From the NCBI GenBank assembly GCA_903834765.1, contig CAILKE010000077.1, positions 1 through 59,885 on the forward strand: a stretch of 59,885 bases of DNA, read 5' to 3'. Made by a program: the position numbers and the translations under genes. Positions 44,501-52,080 of this stretch are shown here, piece by piece. Numbering within the stretch: the first letter of the stretch is position 1; each line of letters opens with the position of its first letter. The notes under the pieces are model-generated. The model did not search any database, was not told the DNA's origin, and saw nothing but the letters and a program-made list of their open reading frames with translations. Origin of the DNA: an uncultured Bacteroidota bacterium (GTDB taxonomy: Bacteria > Bacteroidota > Bacteroidia > B-17B0 > Aurantibacillaceae).

Positions 44501-44972
44501 CATAAGTAATGTAAGGGTCACTCATGTCAACCCAATAGCCCATTTGCGATGTAATGTTTTCCCACTTATCTGTGTATTTCATTACTTCTTTTCGGCAAGC
44601 TTTGTTGTAATCTTCCACCGAAATAAATTTTTTGCTATCCGGATTTCCGATGTCTTCTTTGGTAATACCCAACGATTTTTCTACGCCTAATTCTATAGGT
44701 AAACCGTGAGTATCCCAGCCAGCCTTTCGTTTTACTTGAAAGCCCTGTAAGGTTTTGTATCTGCAAAAAATATCTTTAATGGTACGACCCATCACATGAT
44801 GAATACCGGGTAGACCGTTAGCGCTTGGTGGACCTTCGTAAAATACCCATGGCGTAGAGCCTTCGCGGGTAGAAATAGATTTATTGAAGGTGTTTTTTTC
44901 TTTCCAGTAATTTAAAATGTCTTTACTTATTTGCGATAAGTTTAGTTGGGAGTATGTAGGATATTTTTTCAT
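41526..44972 (-). CDS. ileS: Isoleucyl-tRNA synthetase
   Basis: Charges tRNA-Ile. The 1148 residues form the long, eukaryote-like IleRS type. It has the HIGH-type motif GLPGIHHVMG within PSANGLPGIHH, the KMSKR signature in KMSKRLGNVIDPF, an editing domain between them (TTPWTLPSNTALAV, GTGIVHIAPSFGADD), and an anticodon-binding helical end. It is first in the run ileS, dksA-like, lspA, porT. Some IleRS of this type resist mupirocin; whether this one does cannot be said. Confidence 0.96.
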   Translation of the reverse strand: MKKYPTYSQLNLSQISKDILNYWKEKNTFNKSISTREGSTPWVFYEGPPSANGLPGIHHVMGRTIKDIFCRYKTLQGFQVKRKAGWDTHGLPIELGVEKSLGITKEDIGNPDSKKFISVEDYNKACRKEVMKYTDKWENITSQMGYWVDMSDPYITYDNKYIESVWWLLQNLSKKDLLYKGFTIQPYSPAAGTGLSSHELNQPGCYKDVKDRTATVQFEISKEQLVKLKLPIANYPLYILAWTTTPWTLPSNTALAVGKDIEYVFVESFNPFDGKPQTVILAKDLVNKYFSEKHTDLKFEDYKVGDKNIPFKIVGHCKGSDLVGIQYEQLLPFVKPEGKAFEVIIGDFVTTTDGTGIVHIAPSFGADDFRVAQQNGIDSLTLVDKRGRFLPEIKDGIFLYGEEYVKEAYHTDAEKQIEFEKQKQILEAAGKIKELKAYLSVDERIVLKLQEEGKLFKKETYEHSYPHCWRTDKPVLYYPLDSWFIKSTAAKDRMLELNKTINWKPEATGTGRFGNWLENLNDWNLSRSRFWGIPIPIWTSEDGLDQIVIGSAEELKQEIDKAVAKGFMTENPLSKFVAGNFTKENYDTFDLHKPYADNIVLERNGKKLFREPDLIDVWFDSGAMPYAQVHYPFENKELIDDRKYYPADFIAEGVDQTRGWFFTLHAIATMNFDSIAYKNVVSNGLVLDKNGVKMSKRLGNVIDPFETIDKYGADATRWYMVANAAPWDNLKFDIEGIGEVQRKLFGTLYNTYGFFALYANVDNFNVNKNNLVNVSNRSELDRWILSKLNSLINDVTSQYEDFEPHKAARYIEEFVDEHLSNWYIRLSRRRFWKGEMSDDKKAAYETLHECLSVLSQLMSPIAPFFADWLYQNLNENVSGADSVHLTNYPKATLSLIDSDLEKRMEMAQKISSMILSIRKKENLKVRQPLQKIQIPILDAQYQKHIEAVKDIILAEVNVKELEFVTEEKVNIVKNIKLNFKTLGKKCGKHMKTVQAYANDHGAQIIKEIEKSGKFDINVEGEVITLETEDVEIIPIDIPGWKVANSGQITVALDVTLTDSLREEGLARELVNRIQNMRKEGGLDLTDKILVKIQQNDALDTAIQNNLNYICAETLTGDLQVVTNLSSANANSVEVDELVSTLISIEKLN

Positions 44973-45296
44973 TGTTGTTCTTTAAATTAACCGTAAAGTG
45001 CGCTGAGATTTTTCGCAGAGTTCGCTTAGAGGCTTAATGTAATATGTGTTGATTTAAGGGAAGCGAATTTACAAAAAAAATGATTGACGCCAAAGAATAT
45101 TACTTGCAATTAAAGGAATTAGGAGTATTTTGGTAACTTTAAGGTTTGATAGACAAGCTCGTTAAACAACAGTTCTGTTTTTAGCACTTAGTCGCTCAGA
45201 TCCTATTACCAAAACATCCGGGCAATTGAAAATTAATAATGTTCAAAAGGATGATTTGTTATTTATTGGGTTTCAGGCTAAGTCTTATAAAAAAAA
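44973..45296. other. Intergenic upstream of ileS with decayed coding traces and a short tandem repeat
   Basis: Imperfect tandem units, CGTAAAGTGCGCTGAGA and CGCAGAGTTCGCTTAGAG, lie near 44991-45032. Coding-like fragments follow: an ATG at about 45079 giving MIDAKEYYLQLKELGVFW then stop, and another frame near 45238-45300 reading NNVQKDDLLFIGFQAKSYKK. None is intact. I see no T-box or other riboswitch fold and no clear promoter for ileS. Confidence 0.4.
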
Positions 45297-45662
45297 TTAT
45301 TCCATTTTTCCCATTTGTTTCATTTTTTGCTGAAACGTATAACCTATGGTTTGCGCTCTTAATAAGGCTTTTTGAGCATTTTCGCCGCTAAACAAATGAT
45401 TAACAGTGTTTTCAAAAGTCGCTAACCAAATGGTAAAATGATTTTCCGTCAATGGTAAATTGACATGTTTATCAAACACATTGGTTTTATAGCCTTCTTT
45501 ATCTAGCAATACAAATTCCCAAAAAGCGATCATGTGTGGTTTGTGTTTTTCGAAATCTATATGCCCAAAAATGGGTTTTATTTCCTCTATTTGCAAGAGG
45601 TTTGAGTAAAACGTGTTTACTAAAAGAGCAACGTCTTCTGAGGTTTTAATATCTTTTTGCAT
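45297..45662 (-). CDS. Truncated haemoglobin, group III
   Basis: This 121-residue trHbO/P-type globin fits group III: TSEDVALLVNTFYSNLLQIE, IFGHIDFEKHKPHMIAFWEF, the proximal-histidine region KHVNLPLTENHFTIWLATF, and a helical end. It binds haem and may handle oxygen or nitric oxide in the cytoplasm. It lies alone on the minus strand, 196 bases from the divergent ammonia-lyase operon. No promoter box is evident. Confidence 0.88.
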   Translation of the reverse strand: MQKDIKTSEDVALLVNTFYSNLLQIEEIKPIFGHIDFEKHKPHMIAFWEFVLLDKEGYKTNVFDKHVNLPLTENHFTIWLATFENTVNHLFSGENAQKALLRAQTIGYTFQQKMKQMGKME

Positions 45663-45763
45663 AGTTAATAGAAATGATAGCTAATGTTAAATTCTAAAAA
45701 TTTAATAATACTTGGTTAGAATAACTTTTGATTGATTGTAAATGTAGCATAAACTTAAACCTT

Positions 45764-45820
45764 AGTATAGTCAAATTTGATTTGGTAAAAAAAAGTATAA
45801 ATACTCACTTTAAAGTATAG
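45764..45820. repeat. Three AGTATA(G/A) repeats upstream of the ammonia-lyase gene
   Basis: AGTATAG at 45764-45770, AGTATAA at 45794-45800 and AGTATAG at 45814-45820 are direct copies 30 and 20 bases apart. The middle copy is also the left half of a palindrome AGTAT-AA-ATACT (45794-45805). They precede the -7 box and could bind a regulator. Confidence 0.35.
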
Positions 45821-45828
45821 TAAATTTG
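45821..45828 (+). promoter_or_regulatory. -7 promoter box of the ammonia-lyase operon
   Basis: TAAATTTG is an exact TAnnTTTG match, 30 bases upstream of the ATG at 45859. No TTG lies at the -33 distance; AGTATA repeats occupy that region instead. Confidence 0.5.
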
Positions 45829-45858
45829 TTTCTATAATTGTAAATTGCAAGCATTATT

Positions 45859-47397
45859 ATGGTAAAAATAGGAGATAAGAAAATATCGGCAAATGATTTC
45901 TACAAAGTTTTAATAAATAATTTAGAACTAAAGTTAGATACTGAAGCTATTAAGAAAGTATATCGCAGTCATTATTTTTTAAAAGAATTTACACGCGAAA
46001 AACTCATTTATGGTATCAATACAGGTTTCGGGCCAATGGCTCAGTACCGCATTAACCATGATGATCAAATGAAATTACAGTATAATTTAATTCGCAGTCA
46101 TTGCTCTGGTTCTGGTAATCCTATTCCAGAAATTGATTGTAAAGCTGTCATGTTAGCTCGTTTAAATACCCTGATGCAAGGTTTTGCGGGCATACACCCT
46201 GATGCTCTTGAATTAATAAAAGAATTGATAAACAAAAACATTTCACCTGTTATTTACGAACACGGCGGATTAGGTGCTAGTGGAGATTTGGTGCAATTAG
46301 CTCATTTAGCATTGACTTTAATTGGGGAAGGTGAAGTGTATTATAATGGTGTTATTACTAGCACTGCTGAGGTTTTCAAAAAAGAAAATATAAAAGTGAT
46401 GGAAATCCATATTCGTGAAGGTTTAGCCTTAATGAACGGGACTTCTGCCATGAGCGGTATCGGTATGCTAAATGTGATTTATGCCGAAAACCTTATGAAT
46501 TGGAGTGTTTTGGCATCTGCCACAATTATGGAATTGGTTGAGAGTTTCGATGATCATTATTCAACACCACTTAATGAAGTCAAACATCATTATGGACAAA
46601 ATGCTGTATCTAATGCCTTGCAAAGCACCTTAAAAGATAGTAAGTTAGTAAAAAGTAGAGAAGAACATCATTATAATCAGAAAGTTGAAGTAGATGTATT
46701 GGTTGAAAAGATGCAGGAATACTACTCAATACGCTGTGTTCCACAAATTGTTGGACCTATTTTAGATACGGTTAATTATGCCAAAGAAGTATTAATTAAT
46801 GAAATAAATTCAGCTAACGATAATCCTATTGTTGATTGGGAGCGCAAAAACGTTTATCATGGTGGGAATTTCCATGGAGATTACGTGGCATTAGAAATGG
46901 ATAAATTAAAAATCGCCATCACTAAATTATCGATGCTTGCTGAACGTCAATTGAATTTTTTATTAAATAATAAACTCAACAATATCTTACCTCCGTTTGT
47001 TAATCATGGTGTGTTAGGTTTAAATCTAGGTATGCAGGGTGTTCAGTTTACTGCTACTTCTACAACTGCTGAAAATCAAATGTTATCCAATCCAATGTAT
47101 GTGCATAGTATTCCAAGTAATAACGACAATCAAGATATAGTCAGTATGGGTGCTAATGCCGCATTGATTTGCAAAAAAGTAATTTTAAATAGCTACGAAG
47201 TATTGGCGATTGAATGGATGACGATTTTACAGGCTATTGATTTTTTGAAAGTGGAACATAAATTATCAACGAAATCAAAAGAAGCATACACTAAATTAAG
47301 AGCTATTTTCCCTTGTTTTGTTGATGACTCAGTTAAATACAAAGATATAAAAGCTGTGAGAGATTATATATTTTATAACCATATTGAAATTTTATAA
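45859..47397 (+). CDS. Aromatic amino acid ammonia-lyase (HAL/TAL family)
   Basis: This 512-residue MIO enzyme eliminates ammonia from an aromatic amino acid. The self-cyclising triad A140-S141-G142 is in GGLGASGDLVQLAHLAL, and YGINTGFGPMAQ (51-62) supplies the catalytic tyrosine loop. The substrate-selecting pair is S80-H81 in LIRSHCSGSG, which recalls histidine lyases. Yet no hut genes are nearby; FabG, ketosynthase and ACP follow at once, as in flexirubin clusters, where the homologous enzyme is a tyrosine lyase making 4-coumarate. I favour tyrosine as substrate. The next gene begins on the base after its stop. Confidence 0.85.
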   Translation: MVKIGDKKISANDFYKVLINNLELKLDTEAIKKVYRSHYFLKEFTREKLIYGINTGFGPMAQYRINHDDQMKLQYNLIRSHCSGSGNPIPEIDCKAVMLARLNTLMQGFAGIHPDALELIKELINKNISPVIYEHGGLGASGDLVQLAHLALTLIGEGEVYYNGVITSTAEVFKKENIKVMEIHIREGLALMNGTSAMSGIGMLNVIYAENLMNWSVLASATIMELVESFDDHYSTPLNEVKHHYGQNAVSNALQSTLKDSKLVKSREEHHYNQKVEVDVLVEKMQEYYSIRCVPQIVGPILDTVNYAKEVLINEINSANDNPIVDWERKNVYHGGNFHGDYVALEMDKLKIAITKLSMLAERQLNFLLNNKLNNILPPFVNHGVLGLNLGMQGVQFTATSTTAENQMLSNPMYVHSIPSNNDNQDIVSMGANAALICKKVILNSYEVLAIEWMTILQAIDFLKVEHKLSTKSKEAYTKLRAIFPCFVDDSVKYKDIKAVRDYIFYNHIEIL

Positions 47398-48126
47398 ATG
47401 GAATACGCATTAGTTACAGGCGGTAGCCGAGGAATAGGAAAAGCCATTTGTTTGCGTTTAGCAGATATGGGTTATAATATTATTATAAATTATACCTCTA
47501 ATGATGAAGAGGCTTTGAAAACACAAGCACTTATTAAAGAAAAAGGAGTTGACGTACAATTAATGAAATTTGATGTAAGTGTTACTGCTGATGCTGATTC
47601 ACATATTGAAACATGGATCAAAGATAATTCTGAACATTCAATTTCTGTATTGGTTAATAATGCAGGCATTCGTAAGGATAATTTAATGGTATTCATCAGC
47701 CCTGATGATTGGCATCGAGTACTTGATATTACTGTAGATGGATTTTATAATGTTACTCGCCACATCGTAAAAAGTATGTTGACAAAGCGTAAAGGACGTA
47801 TTGTAAATATTGTGTCTTTATCTGGATTAAAAGGTATGCCGGGGCAAACAAACTATTCTGCTTCAAAAGGAGCTATTATAGCCGCAACCAAAGCATTGGC
47901 TCAAGAGGTTGGTAAACGCGGAATTACAGTGAATGCTGTGGCGCCTGGTTTTATTAAAACAGATATGACGCAAGATATCAGCGAAGCAGATTATAAAGCA
48001 ATGGTTCCAATGAATCGTTTTGGTGAGCCAGAAGAAGTAGCTGGTGTTGTTGCTTTTTTAGTTGGAAAAGATTCGAGTTATGTGACAGGTCAAGTTATTT
48101 CAGTAAATGGAGGACTTTATTCTTAA
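47398..48126 (+). CDS. FabG-like 3-oxoacyl-ACP reductase (SDR family)
   Basis: This 242-residue short-chain dehydrogenase reduces beta-ketoacyl-ACP with NADPH. The cofactor motif GGSRGIG is at 8-14, NNAG at 87-90, and the catalytic S140, Y153 and K157 lie in IVSLSGLKG and YSASKGA. Directly abutting the ammonia-lyase gene and followed by a ketosynthase and ACP, it probably serves aryl-polyene/flexirubin chain building and not housekeeping fatty acid synthesis. It is separated from the ketosynthase gene by an inverted-repeat segment. Confidence 0.9.
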   Translation: MEYALVTGGSRGIGKAICLRLADMGYNIIINYTSNDEEALKTQALIKEKGVDVQLMKFDVSVTADADSHIETWIKDNSEHSISVLVNNAGIRKDNLMVFISPDDWHRVLDITVDGFYNVTRHIVKSMLTKRKGRIVNIVSLSGLKGMPGQTNYSASKGAIIAATKALAQEVGKRGITVNAVAPGFIKTDMTQDISEADYKAMVPMNRFGEPEEVAGVVAFLVGKDSSYVTGQVISVNGGLYS

Positions 48127-48135
48127 TTATAAATT

Positions 48136-48184
48136 TTGAATGATAAAATATAAATGAAGCAAGTTGATATAATTTATCATTCAA
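48136..48184. repeat. 12-bp inverted repeat between fabG-like and ketosynthase genes
   Basis: TTGAATGATAAA (48136-48147) and TTTATCATTCAA (48173-48184) are perfect reverse complements 25 bases apart. The right arm runs into a tandem ATTCAAC duplication (48179-48193). It could be a small mobile remnant or an mRNA hairpin that sets the relative expression of the two genes. Confidence 0.6.
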
Positions 48185-48209
48185 CATTCAACATTTAAAA
48201 TTATTAAAG

Positions 48210-49430
48210 ATGCATAGAGTAGTTATAACAGGAATAGGCGCTTGGAGCTGTTTAGGCAAAAATGTGGATGAGGTAAAAGATGCTTTGTTTGCAGGAAAAT
48301 CGGGTATTGGTTTCGATCAAGAAAGAAAGGACATGGGCTATCGCTCAGCATTAACAGGCATTTTAACACGCCCCGAATTAAAAGGGTTATTAGACAGAAG
48401 ACAACGTATAAGTTTGGGACAACCCGCTGAGTTTGCTTATATGGCTACAGCTGAGGCTTTGCGAATGGCAAAGATGGAAATTGATTGGTTAGAAAAACAA
48501 GAGGTGGGTATTATTTATGGTAACGATAGTGTGGCGCAATCAACAATGGAAGCTATTGATATCACTCGCGCTAAAAAAGATACAACGCTTATTGGTTCAG
48601 GAGCCACTTTTCAATCGATGAATTCTACGGTAACGATGAATTTATCTACTATCTACAAATTAAAAGGAATCAACTTTACCTTATCTGCTGCTTGTGCAAG
48701 TGGATCTCACTCCATTGGGATGGGTTATTTATTAATTCGTACTGGCTTGCAACATCAGGTTATTTGCGGAGGAGCTCAAGAAGTAAATTCAAATACTTTT
48801 GGTAGTTTTGATGGTTTGGCAGCATTTTCTATTAGAGAAAACGAACCAACAAAAGCATCTCGACCTTTTGACAGAGATCGTGACGGCTTAGTGCCGAGCG
48901 GAGGTGCAGCAACTGTTATTTTGGAAAGTTTAGAATCTGCACAAAAACGAGGCGCTACTATTTTGGCTGAAATCGTTGGGTATGGTTTTTCTAGTAATGG
49001 TGAACATATTAGTAATTCTAGTGTTGACGGGCAAATACGTTCATTATCTATGGCATTAAAAGACTCTGGACTTCAAACCAAAGAGATACATTATATTAAT
49101 GCACACGCTACATCAACACCTGGTGGTGATAGAGTTGAGGCACAAGCCATTCATACTTTGTTTGGAGAAGATCAAACACCTGTGAGTTCTACCAAATCTA
49201 TGACTGGTCATGAATGTTGGATGTCAGGCGCAAGCGAAATCGTGTATTCTGTTCAAATGATGCAAAATGATTTTATTGCGCCTAATATAAATTTTGAGAA
49301 CCCTGATGAGGAATCTCAAAAACTAAATATTATTACTGAAACCAAAGAAACATCTCTCAACTGTATTTTATCCAATTCATTTGGCTTTGGTGGGACAAAT
49401 TCAACTTTGATAATTAAAAAATTTCATTAA
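48210..49430 (+). CDS. Beta-ketoacyl-ACP synthase (FabF/KAS type)
   Basis: This 406-residue condensing enzyme has the complete Cys-His-His triad: C162 in LSAACASGSHSIGMG, H299 in NAHATSTPGGD and H334 in KSMTGHECWMSGASE. It is an elongating KS with its own ACP gene 38 bases downstream. Sequence details (EHISNSSVDG where housekeeping FabF has a DAYHxTAP-like segment) suggest a secondary-metabolism branch such as aryl polyene or flexirubin. No second chain-length-factor KS is present in the window. Confidence 0.88.
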   Translation: MHRVVITGIGAWSCLGKNVDEVKDALFAGKSGIGFDQERKDMGYRSALTGILTRPELKGLLDRRQRISLGQPAEFAYMATAEALRMAKMEIDWLEKQEVGIIYGNDSVAQSTMEAIDITRAKKDTTLIGSGATFQSMNSTVTMNLSTIYKLKGINFTLSAACASGSHSIGMGYLLIRTGLQHQVICGGAQEVNSNTFGSFDGLAAFSIRENEPTKASRPFDRDRDGLVPSGGAATVILESLESAQKRGATILAEIVGYGFSSNGEHISNSSVDGQIRSLSMALKDSGLQTKEIHYINAHATSTPGGDRVEAQAIHTLFGEDQTPVSSTKSMTGHECWMSGASEIVYSVQMMQNDFIAPNINFENPDEESQKLNIITETKETSLNCILSNSFGFGGTNSTLIIKKFH

Positions 49431-49468
49431 TTTTGTATCTAGATTTAGTAACCTAGTATAACAAAACT

Positions 49469-49726
49469 ATGACACATGAAGAGATAATAAAAACCGTAAA
49501 TGGGTTTTTAGTTGAAGAATTCGAAGTTGATGAGTCAAAAATCACTTCTGAAGGTAATTTACGAGAAACATTGGAATTGGATAGTTTAGACTATGTGGAT
49601 CTTGTTGTAGTTATTGAAAGCAACTTCGGATTTAAAGTTAAAGGAGAAGATTTTTTAGCCATTCATACATTCAAAGATTTTTACAATTACTGCGACATTA
49701 AGGTTAAAGAAAAAGCAGTTGCTTAA
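49469..49726 (+). CDS. Acyl carrier protein
   Basis: This 85-residue acidic ACP has the phosphopantetheine serine S39 in LELDSLDYVDLVV. It is distinct from a housekeeping ACP in its EEFEVDESKIT front and dedicated position after the ketosynthase gene. It should carry the growing chain for the enzymes encoded at 47398 and 48210. A terminator follows 26 bases after its stop. Confidence 0.92.
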   Translation: MTHEEIIKTVNGFLVEEFEVDESKITSEGNLRETLELDSLDYVDLVVVIESNFGFKVKGEDFLAIHTFKDFYNYCDIKVKEKAVA

Positions 49727-49752
49727 ATTTTTTTAAGGTTGAATAATAAATT

Positions 49753-49780
49753 AAAACAAAACACTAAGTGTTTTGTTTTT
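49753..49780 (+). terminator. Terminator after the ACP gene
   Basis: AAAACAAAACAC (49753-49764) pairs with GTGTTTTGTTTT (49768-49779) over a TAA loop, followed by more T. It ends the ammonia-lyase/FabG/KS/ACP transcript before the acyltransferase gene. Confidence 0.8.
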
Positions 49781-49848
49781 TTGCTTAACAACGTTTCTTT
49801 AATTACATTACTTTTATTAGGTCAAAAAACGAACTTAAAAATTAAATA

Positions 49849-50748
49849 ATGTCGGCACAAAATAAATGGGATGGACAATCGCGGGCTAAAGTAACTGGGT
49901 ACAAAATATTTTTTGTTATCCTTTCAACTTTTGGCTTAAGCCCTGCTTATTTCATATTACGCTTTGTTGCTTTTTATTACTTCTTATTTTCTAAGCCAAA
50001 TATTCATATACGAAATTACTTCAAACAAGTGCATGGATACTCAAATTTGAAAGCACGATTAGCAGTTTATAAAAATAATTTTTTATTAGGCCAAACTATT
50101 TTAGATAAAGTAGCTGTGATGTCAGGTATTAAAAAAGCATTTAAAGTTATTCATATTAACGGAGAAAAACTTAATGAATTAACGGAGATTGGTAAAGGTG
50201 GTATTTTAGTGAGTGCGCATATTGGAAACTGGGAAGTAGCAGGGCAGGGCCTTAACAGACTAGGTACAGCTTTTAATTTGTTGATGTATTCGAATGAAAA
50301 AGAAGAAGTGAAAGAATATATGGATGGTAAGTTGAAAGAAAAGAAAATTAACATCATTGCAATCAACGAAGAAACAAAAAGCCATATTATTGAATTGCAC
50401 AAAGCCTTTACAAATAATGAACTCGTGGTAATGCACGGCGACAGATACCGAGCAGGTGCTAAAACCTTAACCGCTGATTTTTTTGGTAGGCCAGCTAAAT
50501 TCCCAGCAGGGCCCTTTGTGATGGCAGCTAAATTTGGAGTGCCATTATGTATAGTATTTGCTGTTAAAACAGACAATCATACCTATCAATTTTCAACAGA
50601 AGAACCAATACAAGTTAATAAAGTGCGTGGAGAAAATGAATTAGAAAGGGTTTGCCAAGAACTCTTGCAAAAATATATTACAGAAGTTGAAAAAATGGTG
50701 AAGGCTTATCCACATCAATGGTTTAATTATTATGATTTTTGGAAGTAA
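49849..50748 (+). CDS. LpxL/HtrB-like acyltransferase
   Basis: This 299-residue membrane-associated acyltransferase has an N-terminal helix (about 18-48), the catalytic H124-x4-E129 in VSAHIGNWEVAG, and HGDRYRAGAKTLTADFFGRP and FPAGPFVMAAKFGVPL typical of the lysophospholipid acyltransferase superfamily. In flexirubin and aryl-polyene clusters such an enzyme attaches the acyl product to its lipid partner. It is separated from the ACP gene by a terminator, so it has its own promoter (a near-match TACTTTTA lies about 40 bases upstream). A lipid A acyltransferase is the alternative. Confidence 0.85.
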   Translation: MSAQNKWDGQSRAKVTGYKIFFVILSTFGLSPAYFILRFVAFYYFLFSKPNIHIRNYFKQVHGYSNLKARLAVYKNNFLLGQTILDKVAVMSGIKKAFKVIHINGEKLNELTEIGKGGILVSAHIGNWEVAGQGLNRLGTAFNLLMYSNEKEEVKEYMDGKLKEKKINIIAINEETKSHIIELHKAFTNNELVVMHGDRYRAGAKTLTADFFGRPAKFPAGPFVMAAKFGVPLCIVFAVKTDNHTYQFSTEEPIQVNKVRGENELERVCQELLQKYITEVEKMVKAYPHQWFNYYDFWK

Positions 50749-50773
50749 TCTTTAACTAAAACTTCAAAACAGA

Positions 50774-52027
50774 TTACTCTAATTTTTCTAGATCTAAATT
50801 TTTCAATTCAGGGTTTAACTTATGAACGCCTAATACCACAAGTATTGTCATCACTCCACCAAAAACGATCGATGGAATTAATCCCATAATACGAGCTGCT
50901 ACTCCCGATTCAAAAGCACCAATCTCGTTACTGCTTCCAATAAAAATACTATTCACTGCCGCAACTCGTCCGCGCATATCGTCAGGTGTAGATAATTGTA
51001 AAATGCTTTGTCTGACAACAACACTGATGTTATCAAATGCACCTGTAAGTAAAAGCATAATAAATGCAATCCAGTAATTGGTGGATAGTGCAAACAAGAT
51101 GGTGAATAAACCGAAAGATGCAACCCCAAATAATAAACTTTTGCCTGCATACTTTGCGGGTTCGTTTGCCGCTAAGTAAAATGCCATTATAACTGCTCCA
51201 ATAGCTGGCGCTGTTCTTAGTAAGCCATAAGCTTCAGGACCAAGATGTAAGATCTTATCGGTGAAAGCAGGAATTAGCATTACCGCGCCACCAAATAATA
51301 CAGCAAATAAATCTAAAGAAAGTGCACTTAAAACAAGTTTGTTGTTGAATACAAATTTAACACCCACGCTCATGCTTTCTAAAAAAGATTCTCCTTTTAT
51401 TTTGACCGGCACAGGTTTCGATTTGATGATGCTAAAACAAAACAGAGCACATATAAACAATAAACAAGTAATAGCATAACACCAATCCGCATGAAAAGAA
51501 TGATGATAGCCATATAGCAAGCCTGCAACGACAGGACCAAGGATGGAGCCGACATGCCAAGCGGTGCTATTCCATGTAGCAGATTGTGTATATAATTCGC
51601 GAGAAATAATTTGACTCATAAAAGGCGCCATGGTAACTGCTAAAAACGAACGGATAATTCCAAAAACAAACACCACAAAAAATAAGGCATACATGCCAAA
51701 GCCCTGTATCCAATGAAACAGAGAGCTGCTGAATCCTAATAAAAATAAAGAACCCATTAATAAAGCAATGCAACCAACGAGTAATATTTTTTTACGATTA
51801 ATGATGTCTGCTAAATAGCCTGAAAAAAAGGAGGTCACAATAAATGGTAAAGCTTCCGTAATGCCTATTAAACCTAGCACAATTTCTTCTTTACTATATT
51901 CATAATAAATTTGCAGATTGATGGTACTCATCTGCATCTGAATGGCTAGTGTTAAAAAAAAACGAGCAAATACAAAATACCTAAATTCTTTATGTTTAAG
52001 TATTTGAAGGGAAGAATAGAAAGACAT
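50774..52027 (-). CDS. Major facilitator superfamily transporter
   Basis: This 417-residue protein has about 12 membrane helices and the MFS loop motif GYLADIINRKK (about 74-84). The overall pattern (PFMSQIISRELYTQSATWN, RQSILQLSTPDDMRGRVAAVNS) fits the MFS_3/EntS-like efflux group. Substrate unknown; siderophore or drug export are typical for relatives. It is a single minus-strand gene, convergent with the acyltransferase gene and divergent from radC. TACTTTTG (52040-52033, minus strand) lies only 5 bases before the ATG, suggesting a very short or absent leader. Confidence 0.85.
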   Translation of the reverse strand: MSFYSSLQILKHKEFRYFVFARFFLTLAIQMQMSTINLQIYYEYSKEEIVLGLIGITEALPFIVTSFFSGYLADIINRKKILLVGCIALLMGSLFLLGFSSSLFHWIQGFGMYALFFVVFVFGIIRSFLAVTMAPFMSQIISRELYTQSATWNSTAWHVGSILGPVVAGLLYGYHHSFHADWCYAITCLLFICALFCFSIIKSKPVPVKIKGESFLESMSVGVKFVFNNKLVLSALSLDLFAVLFGGAVMLIPAFTDKILHLGPEAYGLLRTAPAIGAVIMAFYLAANEPAKYAGKSLLFGVASFGLFTILFALSTNYWIAFIMLLLTGAFDNISVVVRQSILQLSTPDDMRGRVAAVNSIFIGSSNEIGAFESGVAARIMGLIPSIVFGGVMTILVVLGVHKLNPELKNLDLEKLE

Positions 52028-52080
52028 GAATACAAAAGTATTATTTTAAAATATATTTAAAAGTCTTATTTTTACTCAAA

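Noticed and set aside
44973-45296. T-box or other riboswitch upstream of ileS
   Set aside because: No T-box sequence or conserved stem arrangement is visible and T-boxes are not typical of this phylum.
45859-47397. Histidine utilisation (hutH) reading of the ammonia-lyase
   Set aside because: No hutU, hutI or hutG is nearby and the gene abuts FabG, KS and ACP genes, so a biosynthetic role is more likely; substrate left open.
50151-50576. 141-codon minus-strand frame inside the acyltransferase gene
   Set aside because: It is antisense to a well-supported gene whose motifs (HIGNWE, HGDRYRAG) are intact; the reverse frame is Ser/Ile/Leu-rich shadow sequence.
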